This document shows positions 17,129 to 26,163 of a stretch of 64,000 nt of DNA, piece by piece. Both the position numbers and the translations under genes were made by a program. The stretch is taken from the NCBI GenBank assembly GCA_903908715.1, contig CAIVSY010000061.1, positions 62,001-126,000 of the forward strand, written 5' to 3'. The DNA comes from an uncultured bacterium. Its GTDB lineage: Bacteria > Verrucomicrobiota > Kiritimatiellia > CAIKKV01 > CAITUY01. Within the stretch, counting starts at the first letter, position 1. The number at the start of each line of letters is the position of its first letter. The notes below the pieces were generated by a model, which was not told the DNA's origin, searched no databases, and worked only from the letters and a program-made list of their open reading frames with translations.

Positions 17129-18388
17129 ATGGGGATTCATGAAGAAATGCTGGAGATCGGGAATCGCGCCGTATCGGCTTCCCGTGAACTGCTGCGACTC
17201 ACTTCTCGCAAGAAGAACAGCATATTGCAGATGATGGCGGATGAGGTCGAATCCCGCAAGGAGGCGATCAAGGCGGCCAATGCGGCGGATGTGCTGGCGG
17301 CAAAGTCTGCGGGGATGGCTCCTGCGATGGTGGATCGTCTTACCCTTACGGATTCCCGTATTCAATCCATGGCCAAGGGTTTGAGGGATGTTTCGGGTCT
17401 CAAGGATCCGGTGGGTTCATCGATCAGCCGCTGGATCCGCCCCAATGGACTTGAAATTGTTAAGACCCGTGTTCCCATCGGTGTGATCGCCATTATCTAT
17501 GAGGCGCGCCCCAATGTTACGGCGGATGCGGCCGGCTTGTGCTTCAAGACTGCCAATGCCGTGATCCTTCGGGGCGGCAAAGAGGCGCTGCAGTCCAACA
17601 AGGCGATTGTCGAGGCATTGCGGCTGGGAGGGCAGAAGAAGGGTTTGCCGGAGTATGCCATCCAGCTGGTGGAGACGACGGATCGGGATGCTGTGCGCGA
17701 GTTGGTGCAGCTCGAGGGAAAGGTCGACGTTGTGATTCCCCGTGGCGGCGAGGGGTTGATCCGGGCAGTGGTTGAGCAGGCTCGCGTGCCTGTGATCAAG
17801 CATTACAAGGGTGTGTGTCATATTTATGTGGATGCCGCGGCTGACTTGGGAATGGCGTTGAACATATGCGAGAATGCGAAATGTCAAAGGCCTGGTGTAT
17901 GTAATGCAGCGGAGACCTTATTGGTTCACAAGGATGTTGCGGCACGTTTTCTGCCGATGATTTCACAGAGGCTGGGGGGGGAGTGTAAGGTCGAGTTGCG
18001 GGGGGATGACGCTGCACGTGCGGTTGTTCCGTCGATGAAGTCGGCGACGGAGGACGATTGGTACGCGGAATATCTGGACCTGATTCTGGCAGTGCGTGTG
18101 GTTGGGTCGGTCCAGGATGCGGTGGATCATATCAACCGGTACGGTTCGAACCATTCGGATTCCATCATTTCGGCTTCGCCCGAGGCGCAGAAGGTTTTTA
18201 CGCAGGATGTGAACTCGGCTGTTGTTTACGTGAATGCCTCCACGCGTTTTACGGATGGCGGGGAATTTGGCATGGGCGCTGAGATTGGTATCAGTACCGA
18301 CAAGCTTCATGCGCGCGGCCCCATGGGCCTCGAGGAACTCACTACGTATAAGTATGTAGTCCGGGGGAGTGGGCAGGTTCGCGAATAG
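17129..18388 (+). CDS. proA: Glutamate-5-semialdehyde dehydrogenase (gamma-glutamyl phosphate reductase)
   Basis: Reduces gamma-glutamyl phosphate to glutamate 5-semialdehyde with NADPH, the second proline step. At 419 residues it has normal length. Visible motifs are RVPIGVIAIIYEARPNVT, AVILRGGKEA, VIPRGGEGLI, the catalytic cysteine region KCQRPGVCNAAETLL, and GAEIGISTDKLHARGPMGL near the C-terminus. A good SD (GGGAGGT) precedes the ATG. It ends the plus-strand run; the 36-base convergent gap to lipB has no hairpin I can support. Confidence 0.96.
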   Translation: MGIHEEMLEIGNRAVSASRELLRLTSRKKNSILQMMADEVESRKEAIKAANAADVLAAKSAGMAPAMVDRLTLTDSRIQSMAKGLRDVSGLKDPVGSSISRWIRPNGLEIVKTRVPIGVIAIIYEARPNVTADAAGLCFKTANAVILRGGKEALQSNKAIVEALRLGGQKKGLPEYAIQLVETTDRDAVRELVQLEGKVDVVIPRGGEGLIRAVVEQARVPVIKHYKGVCHIYVDAAADLGMALNICENAKCQRPGVCNAAETLLVHKDVAARFLPMISQRLGGECKVELRGDDAARAVVPSMKSATEDDWYAEYLDLILAVRVVGSVQDAVDHINRYGSNHSDSIISASPEAQKVFTQDVNSAVVYVNASTRFTDGGEFGMGAEIGISTDKLHARGPMGLEELTTYKYVVRGSGQVRE

Positions 18389-18424
18389 GCGCTGGTTGGT
18401 TCCGGGCACGTCGCAAGTCTGCAG

Positions 18425-19123
18425 TCAAGGCGGGAGAATACCGAAATCCCGGCCGAAGGATTCCAGGTTGGTTGGTTGCAAGGACCGTCCTGCAAGTAAG
18501 CTGAATTCCCGGAGCAGCGTATCTCTTACGCTGGCCACGGTCGGGCATTGCGGTCCGAGGATCGCCTGCAGGGAGGTCACGGCTTCGCCATGAAGCCCGC
18601 AGGGTACAATGTGGTCAAAACCTGTCAAATCAGGGCTTACATTGAAGCTCATCCCGTGCGAAGTGACCCAGCGGCGGATCTTGACGCCGATGGCAGCAAC
18701 TTTCCCCTGCGCGGTCCAGGCCCCGGTCTTCCCGGACCTCCGGATGGCAGCTATGCCGAATCGACCTGCCGTTCGGATCGCCACCTCTTCCAGCAGGGCC
18801 ACGTATGCATGAGCATCTGCTTCCCTGCCTGTGAGTTTCATGACGGGATAGAGAACCAGCTGGCCGGGTGCGTGATAGGTCACATCCCCGCCGCGAGGAG
18901 ACGTTGTGAAATCGATGCCCTTCTGCCGAAGGCTGTCTGGTGGGGTCAGGACATTCCCGGAGTGCGCGCGGATGCCCATTGTGATGACAGGATTGTGTTC
19001 CAGGAGAAGCACGGTGTCGGGAATGGAATCCTGCTGGCGAGCCGTCACAAGCCGGTCCTGGAAGAGCGCGATACTGCCATACGGAACGGGGTTCTCAAAA
19101 ACGATCACCAGGCTTGGAGTCAT
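18425..19123 (-). CDS. lipB: Octanoyltransferase (lipoyl synthesis)
   Basis: Transfers octanoyl groups from acyl carrier protein to lipoyl domains. The signature RGGDVTYHAPGQLVLYP is intact. The catalytic Lys lies in KVAAIGVKIRRWVTSHG and the catalytic Cys in VPCGL. At 232 residues it is of normal size. The start overlaps the stop of ispA (ATGA), so the two are translated from one message. No lipA is in the window. Confidence 0.95.
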   Translation of the reverse strand: MTPSLVIVFENPVPYGSIALFQDRLVTARQQDSIPDTVLLLEHNPVITMGIRAHSGNVLTPPDSLRQKGIDFTTSPRGGDVTYHAPGQLVLYPVMKLTGREADAHAYVALLEEVAIRTAGRFGIAAIRRSGKTGAWTAQGKVAAIGVKIRRWVTSHGMSFNVSPDLTGFDHIVPCGLHGEAVTSLQAILGPQCPTVASVRDTLLREFSLLAGRSLQPTNLESFGRDFGILPP

Positions 19124-19998
19124 TGGGTGCGGTTTACCGTGTATCGAGCCAGTGCAGCCAGCGGCTCGGTGTTGCCTGGAAGGACTGTGATGCAGGCGAT
19201 CGCCTCATCGACGAGTTGTAAAGCCCGCTTGCGGCTCTTTTCCATGCCGTGAACTGTGATATAGGTCAGCTTCCCGAGGGCTGAATCGCTGCCGACCGGT
19301 TTCCCGAGTTGTTCGGGAGTCGAGGTTACATTCAGGATGTCATCCGCGATCTGGAATGCGAGGCCGAGACATTCTCCATAGCGGCTGAGAGCCTCCAGGT
19401 GGAGGGGGTGGGCTGCGGCGCAGATGGCGCCGATCCGGGTGCAGGCCCGGATCAATGCAGCGGTCTTGTTGCGGTGGATGTAATCCACGAGATCGGCATT
19501 GGCCGACATGCCTTCGGCGGCGAGATCTTCTACTTGTCCGCCGATGACGCCCTGACTTCCGGCGCCGATGGCCAACTCCCGGCAAATCTGTCCTGGCGGA
19601 TAGGGAGAAGGAACCGGCACATGGCTTAGCCACTCGAATGCGAGCGTCAGGAGCGCATCGCCAGCCAGCAAAGCATTCGCCTCGCCGAACTGGATATGGG
19701 TCGTAGGGCGTCCGCGCCGGAGAGCGTCATCGTCCATGCAGGGCAAGTCGTCGTGTATGAGGGTATAGGTGTGAAGGATCTCGATCGCGAGGCCGGGGAT
19801 AAGGGCGGATTCCGGTTGCCCGCCAGTGGCTTCGCATGCAGCCATGCAGAGAATGGGCCGCAGTCTCTTGCCGCCCGCCAGCGCTGCGTAGCGCATGGCT
19901 TGGTGAAGGACGGCGGGCCGGGTTGTTTCCGCAGGTAGATGCCTATCCAGACCGGCTTCGACCTGTAGCCGGCGCTTCTCGAGATATTCGTTCAACAT
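19120..19998 (-). CDS. ispA: Farnesyl diphosphate synthase-type polyprenyl synthetase
   Basis: Condenses isopentenyl diphosphate with allylic diphosphates. The first aspartate-rich motif, HDDLPCMDDDALRRGRPT, has the six-residue spacing of bacterial type II farnesyl diphosphate synthases. The second is QIADDILN. GGKRLRP and GDALLTLAFE are also present. I chose the ATG at 19998 (292 residues), because GAGG lies 7 bases before it; the ATG two codons upstream (20004) has only a one-base spacer. Product length (C15 versus C20) is inferred from the motif. First gene of the ispA-lipB pair. Confidence 0.9.
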   Translation of the reverse strand: MLNEYLEKRRLQVEAGLDRHLPAETTRPAVLHQAMRYAALAGGKRLRPILCMAACEATGGQPESALIPGLAIEILHTYTLIHDDLPCMDDDALRRGRPTTHIQFGEANALLAGDALLTLAFEWLSHVPVPSPYPPGQICRELAIGAGSQGVIGGQVEDLAAEGMSANADLVDYIHRNKTAALIRACTRIGAICAAAHPLHLEALSRYGECLGLAFQIADDILNVTSTPEQLGKPVGSDSALGKLTYITVHGMEKSRKRALQLVDEAIACITVLPGNTEPLAALARYTVNRTQ

Positions 19999-20174
19999 GA
20001 ACATACCTCGAGAGTACGCATCCGGCTTCAGATCGGAAAGAAAAAATGAAAGGCCAGATGGGGCTGATGTGTGCGCGCAACTTCACTTGTTGCAGAAATC
20101 TTCCATTTGGGTACTATCGTTTCAGCCAAAGGTTTCGTGAATCTGATGCATGTTCCTGTTGCGAAAGGGCATGG

Positions 20175-20573
20175 ATGCCTGAAGAATCCCTATGCAGTGT
20201 TTGCGGTGAGCCTCAACGGAAGGTGGCGCATTGCAGTGAGCCGCGGTTGGGGCTGAAACCGTGTTTGCTGGGCAACAGGGTTGATCTTCTGTGTTGTTCG
20301 GGATGTGGATCGCTCTGGTGCTATGCGAATCATGGGGATCAGACCGCCGCGCCGGCGGGGCTGATCTGGCCGTATTCGGTTGCAGACTGGCAGCGTGCCT
20401 ATGACCTCGATGATGGCGTATCATTGCGACGCTGGCACTTGAGGAACATCAGGGAAAAATCTCGCTATCTTGAGCATCCATGCGGCCGGAAAACCTGTCG
20501 TTTCCTCAGCCGCTCTCGGAAGCAGGCAAAAGGAAGAGGGGCTGCGCCAGCCGAAAAGCCGTTAGGCCTTTAG
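20175..20573 (+). CDS. Small cysteine-rich protein of unknown function
   Basis: A 132-residue protein that I do not recognise. Two probable zinc sites are visible: CSVC near the N-terminus and CCSGCG about 30 residues later. The middle part (SLWCYANHGDQ, IWPYSVADWQRAYDLDDGVSLRRWHLRN) has ordinary protein character, and the tail is basic. An upstream CxCC lies before this start in the same frame, so the true start may be further upstream, up to 20046 (175 residues). I prefer 20175 because AAAGGG lies 5 bases before it. It ends inside the 3' end of the ridA gene on the other strand (12-base tail-to-tail overlap). Codon use looks real, but confidence is moderate. Confidence 0.5.
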   Translation: MPEESLCSVCGEPQRKVAHCSEPRLGLKPCLLGNRVDLLCCSGCGSLWCYANHGDQTAAPAGLIWPYSVADWQRAYDLDDGVSLRRWHLRNIREKSRYLEHPCGRKTCRFLSRSRKQAKGRGAAPAEKPLGL

Positions 20574-20945
20574 CGCGATTGCCTCGATTTCAACCTTGCC
20601 CCCGCGAGGCAGGGCCGCTACCTGGATCGTCGAGCGTGCGGGTGCCGGAGCGGTAAAGTATCGGCTGTAAACTTCGTTCATCGCCTGGAAATCCGCCAGG
20701 TTGGTCAGGAATACGGTGGTTTTCACAACGCGGTCCAAGCCGGAGCCGGCTGCATTCAGGATGGAGGCAAGATTCCGGATTGCCTGTTCGGTCTCGTCGG
20801 TGATGCCTCCCGTGACCATTTGCCCACTGGCCGGATCCAGTCCAAGCTGGCCGGAACAGAAGATCCATTCCCCATCGTGAATCGCTTGGGAATAGGGTCC
20901 GATCGCGGCGGGTGCTGCGGTTGTTACAACAGCTTGACGTTTCAT
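20562..20945 (-). CDS. ridA: RidA-family enamine/imine deaminase
   Basis: A 127-residue protein of the RidA (YjgF/UK114) family, which hydrolyses reactive 2-aminoacrylate and related imines formed by PLP enzymes. The family core is intact: AIGPYSQAI at the N-terminus, FCSGQLGLDPASG in the middle, and PARSTIQVAALPRGGKVEIEAIA at the C-terminus with the conserved active-site Arg. I chose the ATG at 20945 because GGAGG lies 7 bases before it; the longer open frame upstream adds unrelated residues. A promoter is visible upstream. Confidence 0.93.
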   Translation of the reverse strand: MKRQAVVTTAAPAAIGPYSQAIHDGEWIFCSGQLGLDPASGQMVTGGITDETEQAIRNLASILNAAGSGLDRVVKTTVFLTNLADFQAMNEVYSRYFTAPAPARSTIQVAALPRGGKVEIEAIALKA

Positions 20946-20979
20946 TGGAATTGCCTCCATTCTTGTCCCTTTGCCTCGG

Positions 20980-21008
20980 ATACTGAATCTGCGATGAATG
21001 TCTGTCAA
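20980..21008 (-). promoter_or_regulatory. Candidate promoter of ridA
   Basis: A perfect TTGACA (minus strand, 21003-21008) and CAGTAT (20980-20985, three of six matches) are 17 bases apart. The -35 lies inside the first codons of the divergent radical SAM gene. Confidence 0.4.
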
Positions 21009-22658
21009 CAGAAACAGAATGCGTCTTGCCCCGGAAGGATCAGGGTTGTATTCCTGGCGATCAACTCTTCGTACTCCCACCGCAGCCTGGCGGCCTGGTG
21101 TCTGCAGTCCATGCTGGATGAGGAGCGCGTGGAGTGGCATCTCGTGGAAGGCAGCATCAACGATGATCCTGAGCTTGTTGTTCAGCGTGTGCTGGCCCAC
21201 CAGCCGGATGTTGTCGCTGCCACGTTATACCTTTTTACAACGGAATATGTGCAACAGATTTTCAGGCAATTGCGAAGCTGTCGGAAGGGTTGTGTCTTCG
21301 CCGTCGGCGGGCCGGAATGCCTGGGGGACAACCGCCATCTTGTGCCCGCGATTGCGGATGTGGCCTTCAGGGGGGAAGGTGAGGTGGTATTTGCCGAGTG
21401 GCTGCGGTTATTCCGCAGGCCGGAGCGGTGGTCCGGCATCACGGGGCTATGCGGGCGTAGTGGCGAAGAATATTATGATAATGGTACGGCCGAGGAGGTT
21501 GGTACGCTGGATGAGATCCCTGCATTCTATCCGCGTATGCTGGAGGCGCGTCGTCTGCCATTTGTGCAACTTGAGACCGCACGCGGCTGTCCGAACGGTT
21601 GTGTATTCTGCACAAGCCGGAAGACGCGGTTGCGACACAAGGGCATGGAGCGTGTGTGTCAGGATCTTGCGGCTATACATTCGGCGGGCATCCGAGATGT
21701 ACGGCTTGTGGACCGGACTTTTAATGTGAATGGCAGGCGAGCCCTGCAATGGCTGGAACGGTTCCGGTTGTCTTATGCGGACACTCGTTTCCACCTCGAA
21801 ATTGATCCGGCCCTGCTGACCGATCCGATAGTGGAAGCCTTTAGAGTCGCCCCAGCGGGACAATTGCATCTGGAGATGGGGGTCCAGAGCCTCGAGCCCG
21901 CGGTTTGTCCGCTTCTGGAGAGGAAAGGCAGACCTGAGGATGTGATCGACTGGGTCAGGAAGGTCTGTCAGTTGAATGGAGTCGGGGTACACGTGGATCT
22001 TATTGCCGGCTTGCCCGGGCAGACGCTGAACGGCTTGCTGCAGGATATCCTGGCGCTGATTCAGGCTGGGCCTGCCGAGATTCAGCTTGAGCGGCTGAAG
22101 TTGCTGCCCGGCACCCCGTTGGCGATGGAGCCGCAGCGATGGGGTCTTCAGTGCGGTGCAGTGCCGCCCTATGCGGTGCTGGCAACTCAAACGATGACAG
22201 CGGATGATCTTGTGATTGCCGATCAGGCATCCAAGATTCTGGACTGGTTCCACAACAAACCGGCCTTGCAGGGTGTTTTCCGGGAAGGGGTACGACGTCA
22301 TCCCGGTTCGTTCCGGGAACTTCTGGCTCACTGCGCAGGGGTTTGTTCATTCTCCGTCTGTCCGAGCCTGGCGGACCGGCTACGGATTTTCGATTCCTTC
22401 TGGAAGGTCAGGGATGCCATTATTCTGCAGCGGGTGCGCTATTTATGGTATCGCAGCGGTCTCAGCATCAGGGATGGCCTTTGTTCGTCCGAGCCTTGGA
22501 AGCGCCCGATTCCAGACTCTGCTGTTCTGGTGGAAGGGATGCCGGGGCAGGATATAGCCCGCACGTGGCGTGTGATCCTGGATGTACCCCACTACTTCTG
22601 TTTCGGAAGGGGACCGGCAGGTGGGCGTGCCCTGATGGCGGTCTTCAGGGAATGTTGA
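20994..22658 (+). CDS. B12-binding domain radical SAM protein
   Basis: A 554-residue protein. Residues about 20-150 resemble the cobalamin-binding domain of COG1032-type radical SAM proteins (VVFLAINSSYSHRSLAAW; PDVVAATLYLF; FAVGGPECLG). The radical SAM core follows, with the cluster motif CPNGCVFC (CX3CX2C) near residue 200 and LHLEMGVQSL further on. The last 170 residues probably correspond to the DUF4080-type tail. Such proteins use a [4Fe-4S] cluster, S-adenosylmethionine and sometimes cobalamin; the substrate cannot be told. Start at 20994 is the only ATG before the B12 domain that is not inside ridA; it has no SD. It stands alone between divergent and convergent neighbours. Confidence 0.82.
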   Translation: MNVCQQKQNASCPGRIRVVFLAINSSYSHRSLAAWCLQSMLDEERVEWHLVEGSINDDPELVVQRVLAHQPDVVAATLYLFTTEYVQQIFRQLRSCRKGCVFAVGGPECLGDNRHLVPAIADVAFRGEGEVVFAEWLRLFRRPERWSGITGLCGRSGEEYYDNGTAEEVGTLDEIPAFYPRMLEARRLPFVQLETARGCPNGCVFCTSRKTRLRHKGMERVCQDLAAIHSAGIRDVRLVDRTFNVNGRRALQWLERFRLSYADTRFHLEIDPALLTDPIVEAFRVAPAGQLHLEMGVQSLEPAVCPLLERKGRPEDVIDWVRKVCQLNGVGVHVDLIAGLPGQTLNGLLQDILALIQAGPAEIQLERLKLLPGTPLAMEPQRWGLQCGAVPPYAVLATQTMTADDLVIADQASKILDWFHNKPALQGVFREGVRRHPGSFRELLAHCAGVCSFSVCPSLADRLRIFDSFWKVRDAIILQRVRYLWYRSGLSIRDGLCSSEPWKRPIPDSAVLVEGMPGQDIARTWRVILDVPHYFCFGRGPAGGRALMAVFREC

Positions 22659-22691
22659 TCCGGACTGTCGGGTTGCTGCCAGGGCCGATTC

Positions 22692-23807
22692 TCAAGCTTG
22701 GAGGGTTTTTGAAATGCAGGCATCGATTCCCGAAATGAATTGAGCGACCCCGAACCTCTCCGCCTGAAGCCGGATGGCGTGCGAATCCCATGTCTTCGAA
22801 TGACAGAGCTTCACTGCCTCCACGAGGCGATCCACAGTCTGTTCGGTAAAGAAAATGCCGGAAATGTCTTCCCGTACCGTTTCCATGGCGCCCCCTCTGG
22901 CGTAGGCGACTACGGGGCGTCCGCAGGCCTGTGCCTCCAGAGGGACGATTCCGAAGTCTTCCTCCCCCGGGAAAACGAGGCAACCGCAGTTCCTGTACAG
23001 ATCCAGAAGCTGAATATCGGATTGCCAACCCAGGAATTCAATGCTGGGGCCAGCTATTCGTTCCAGGTTTGCCCGTTCTGATCCGATCCCAACGATCTTT
23101 AACGGTCGATGCAACCGGCTGTAGGCCTTTACGGCAAGATCCAGACGCTTGTAGGGGACCAGAGCCGATGCAACAAGGTCAAACGTGGCAGAAGGCGCTG
23201 TTCCTGGAGTCCAGCGATCCAGATCAACAGGCGGATAAACGATATCGGCATCCCTGCCGTAGAACTTCCGGATCCGCTCCTGTACATGGCTGCTGATGGC
23301 GACAAAGCGGTGGACACGCGATGAAGTAAGCCGGTCATGACGGCGTAACCACGCAAGAACAGGCGCTGCCATCATTCGTTTCACGGGGTTTCCGCCCAGA
23401 TACTCCTCCTGGAACAGCCAGGCGTAGCGCATGGGTGTAAAGCAGTAGCAAAGGTGGGCGGCAGTCTGAGGGATTGGCAGGTTCTTGGCCACGCAGTGGC
23501 TTGTGCTGATGAGCAGATCGCAGTCCGGTGGGGCGAAGCGTTCCATGGCACCGGGAAACAGGGGCAGAAGGTGGCGGTAATTCCTGTAGATGCGCGGGAT
23601 TGCCTGCAGCCAGCTTGCATGAATCGGATGACTGTTGATGATTTCCGAAACGGCCGATGGGTTGTGGATCAGGGTATAGAGGTGAGCGGAAGGAAATCCC
23701 TGGCAGAGGATTTCCAGCACGCGTTCTCCGCCTCGCATGCCTGTCAGCCAGTCATGACAGAGAGCGGTCCGGATCGAGTTCCATCTTGCGGGGAAGGAAT
23801 GGCTCAT
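22692..23807 (-). CDS. Family 4 glycosyltransferase
   Basis: A 371-residue GT-B glycosyltransferase of the group 1 type. The N-terminal half has CHDWLTGMRGGERVLE and CYCFTPMRYAW. The C-terminal half has the usual nucleotide-sugar side: ALVPYKRLDLAVKAY, FLGWQSD, and the EEDFGIVPLEAQACGRPVVAYARGGAMETV motif with the EX7E glutamates. The donor and acceptor sugars are unknown. It is the third of three glycosyltransferases that overlap one another, so they probably build one surface polysaccharide or glycolipid. Confidence 0.88.
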   Translation of the reverse strand: MSHSFPARWNSIRTALCHDWLTGMRGGERVLEILCQGFPSAHLYTLIHNPSAVSEIINSHPIHASWLQAIPRIYRNYRHLLPLFPGAMERFAPPDCDLLISTSHCVAKNLPIPQTAAHLCYCFTPMRYAWLFQEEYLGGNPVKRMMAAPVLAWLRRHDRLTSSRVHRFVAISSHVQERIRKFYGRDADIVYPPVDLDRWTPGTAPSATFDLVASALVPYKRLDLAVKAYSRLHRPLKIVGIGSERANLERIAGPSIEFLGWQSDIQLLDLYRNCGCLVFPGEEDFGIVPLEAQACGRPVVAYARGGAMETVREDISGIFFTEQTVDRLVEAVKLCHSKTWDSHAIRLQAERFGVAQFISGIDACISKTLQA

Positions 23808-24982
23808 GAGGACGCCTCCTTCATGGGGGCATTCGAGCCTACCTGATCATAGAGTTGCACTGTGCGAATGGCGTTCTCCTTCCAGGAAAACAGGGCGGAA
23901 CGGGCAAGGCCCTTCCGGGCCAGCTCCGTGCGTAGACCGCCGTCCGTTGCGGCACGGCACAGGGCCGCCGACATCGCCGGGATGTCGTCGGGGGCGGCAT
24001 ACAAGGCGGCGTCACCGGCAACCTCCCGCAGCACTGGAATGTCGCTGCAAACGACCGGTGTCCCGCATGCCATGGACTCCACAACGGGGAATCCGAAGCC
24101 TTCGTAGCGTGACGGCAGAACGGTCAGTGACGCCGTCTGGTAGGCGTGAACCAGTTCCTTGAGTGACTGGTATCCGACCTGGTCTACGCAATAGCCGATG
24201 TCCAATTGCCGGATCTTTTCCTCCGCCTGGGGGTAACGGGGGTCGGCCGGGCCGATCAACTTCAGCCTGAGCGGAACTGGGCACTGCTTTCTCGCGAGCG
24301 CAAACGCATCCAGGAGGTTCACCAGGTTCTTATAGGGGTCACGTCTTCCGACATAGAGGATGATTTTCTCCGGAGATCGGGGAATGGTATCAGTCTTGGC
24401 CGGCTGAAACGATTCCGAAACTCCGTTATAGATGACACTTACGGATGAATGGCGCGAAGGGGCAATCTGGAGATGGCGGAGCACGTCCTGCCGGGAGGCC
24501 TCGCTTACGGTAATGATCCGGTCGGCGCGGAGGCCGACTTCCATCATCAAACGCTTATATATTGGGAAGAGCCGTGTCTTCAGGGCGTTGGGTGTAGCGT
24601 GGGGGAAAATCATTGGAATCAGGTCGTGAATGGTCACAACGCACCGCAGCCGGCCAGGCTTTCCGCGCGGGAAGGCGGCGAGCGGGATCATATAGTTTGT
24701 CGAGTGGAAGACGTCGATGCGGAGGCGTTGCAAATGGCGTGGAAGCATCCATTGTCCCCGGGGCGAGAAGATGCTCCAGGGAATGATCTCCGGACGGAAA
24801 TTCGAGGTAGTTGAAAGTTGAGCCTCCGCCCATGTGCGCTCGGCAAGCTTACGGTCGGAAAAGAGAAGAACATAGCTGTTGCGCCGGTCAACGAGCGCAA
24901 GGTACCGCAACAGCTCCTGGGTGTGGGCGCCGATGCCTGAAATTTCGGGAAAGATCCAGCGTGCGTCGATGGCGATTCTCAT
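23804..24982 (-). CDS. Family 4 glycosyltransferase
   Basis: A 392-residue GT-B glycosyltransferase. It begins MRIAIDARWIFPEISGIGAH, the usual start of this group. Further motifs are VVTIHDLIPMIFPHATP, ADRIITVSEASRQD, ILYVGRRDPYKNL, and YEGFGFPVVESMACGTPVVCSDIPVLREVAGD with the EX7E motif. I chose the ATG at 24982, which overlaps the stop of the upstream glycosyltransferase (ATGA); an earlier in-frame ATG at 25033 lies inside that gene. It also overlaps the next glycosyltransferase by 4 bases. Confidence 0.9.
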   Translation of the reverse strand: MRIAIDARWIFPEISGIGAHTQELLRYLALVDRRNSYVLLFSDRKLAERTWAEAQLSTTSNFRPEIIPWSIFSPRGQWMLPRHLQRLRIDVFHSTNYMIPLAAFPRGKPGRLRCVVTIHDLIPMIFPHATPNALKTRLFPIYKRLMMEVGLRADRIITVSEASRQDVLRHLQIAPSRHSSVSVIYNGVSESFQPAKTDTIPRSPEKIILYVGRRDPYKNLVNLLDAFALARKQCPVPLRLKLIGPADPRYPQAEEKIRQLDIGYCVDQVGYQSLKELVHAYQTASLTVLPSRYEGFGFPVVESMACGTPVVCSDIPVLREVAGDAALYAAPDDIPAMSAALCRAATDGGLRTELARKGLARSALFSWKENAIRTVQLYDQVGSNAPMKEASS

Positions 24983-26097
24983 GAGAGTACCTGGCGATAG
25001 ACGTTCCATGTCTGGCGGGCTGTTTCCCGCCAATCGTATGTGCGTGCGTGTCCGGGGCCTCCGCTTGTCAAGCGCTGACGAAGGTTCGTATCTGAGAGTA
25101 CGCCCTCGACGGCCTGTGTCCAGGCCTGGATATCAAAGGTATCCAGCACGATGGCTTGGTTGCCGAGGACCTCTGCCAGTGAGCCACCGCTGGAGGAAAC
25201 GACCGGTGTGCCGCAGGCCATCGCTTCAAGCGGCGGGAAGCCAAATCCCTCATAGAAGGACGTTATGAGGAACAGTTCGGCGCCTGAATACAAAGCGGGC
25301 AGATCCTTGTCGGGTATATACTCCACATAATGAATCCGATGCGAGAGTGCCGAAGACCGGATCTTCCGCAGGATGGCCTCGTACTTCCATCCGCACATGC
25401 CTGCGATGACGAGATCTCCATCGAATGCCTTCAGCCTTTCAAAAACCTGCAGCAGGAAGTCCAGGTTTTTTCTGGGTTCAACGGTTCCGACCGTGAGGAG
25501 GTAGGGCCGTTCAAGCCCCAGGTTGCCGCGAAGGCTGTCGATGGACGCGGGTGAGGCGCGCTGGCACTCCGGAGAGACTCCCAGGTGGACTGCATGGATC
25601 CGTTCGGGGTCAACATTGAGGCATTCGGCGATTTCCCGGGCGCTGAATCGCGAATCCGTCAGGATGGCATCCGCACGTTCGACCGTCTTGTGGATCGTGG
25701 ACTGGAGGAAGCGGAGGTTCCGTTCCTCTGCGAAGTGGGGGTAACGGAAGAAACTCATGTCGTGGATTGTCACGATGGTTCGTGCGGCGGAAGATACAGG
25801 CGGAATGGTGAAATTCGGGAAGTGATAGAGATCGGCAGGGCCGGCAAACCATTCAAAGGGAGGCCAATCCATTCTTTTCCACGCCTGCTGTATGCAGCGC
25901 CCGGGAATCCGGCGGAAGGGATGAACTTCGGCCTGGGGCGCCGGGAATGACAAACCACGGCCGCGAAAGTCAAAATAGAACAGGCGGAGGGCGTCCGTGC
26001 CTGTGAATTCACCAAGGTGCTCAACAAGGTTCTTTGTATATCGGCCCACGCCGGCCCTCTGGGCCACCGCAGGTTGTATGTCGATGCAGATTCGCAT
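24979..26097 (-). CDS. Family 4 glycosyltransferase, first of three
   Basis: A 372-residue GT-B glycosyltransferase. It starts MRICIDIQPAVAQRAGVGRY and contains IVTIHDMSFFRYPHF, ADAILTDSRFSAREI, LLTVGTVEPRKNLDFLL, and YEGFGFPPLEAMACGTPVVSSSGGSLAEV, the EX7E donor-binding motif. It is the promoter-proximal gene of the three-gene glycosyltransferase operon and is close in sequence to the second one, suggesting an old duplication. No polymerase, flippase or sugar-nucleotide gene is nearby, so the product is unknown. Confidence 0.9.
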   Translation of the reverse strand: MRICIDIQPAVAQRAGVGRYTKNLVEHLGEFTGTDALRLFYFDFRGRGLSFPAPQAEVHPFRRIPGRCIQQAWKRMDWPPFEWFAGPADLYHFPNFTIPPVSSAARTIVTIHDMSFFRYPHFAEERNLRFLQSTIHKTVERADAILTDSRFSAREIAECLNVDPERIHAVHLGVSPECQRASPASIDSLRGNLGLERPYLLTVGTVEPRKNLDFLLQVFERLKAFDGDLVIAGMCGWKYEAILRKIRSSALSHRIHYVEYIPDKDLPALYSGAELFLITSFYEGFGFPPLEAMACGTPVVSSSGGSLAEVLGNQAIVLDTFDIQAWTQAVEGVLSDTNLRQRLTSGGPGHARTYDWRETARQTWNVYRQVLS

Positions 26098-26133
26098 TGC
26101 TTTCCGGTTTGAATTGATTAGAAATGGACCGTC

Positions 26134-26161
26134 ATTGTATGCGTCCTGGCTAAAACAACAA
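26134..26161 (-). promoter_or_regulatory. Candidate promoter of the glycosyltransferase operon
   Basis: On the minus strand TTGTTG (26156-26161, three of six) and TACAAT (26134-26139, five of six) are 16 bases apart, about 37 bases before the first glycosyltransferase start. Confidence 0.4.
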
Positions 26162-26163
26162 GC

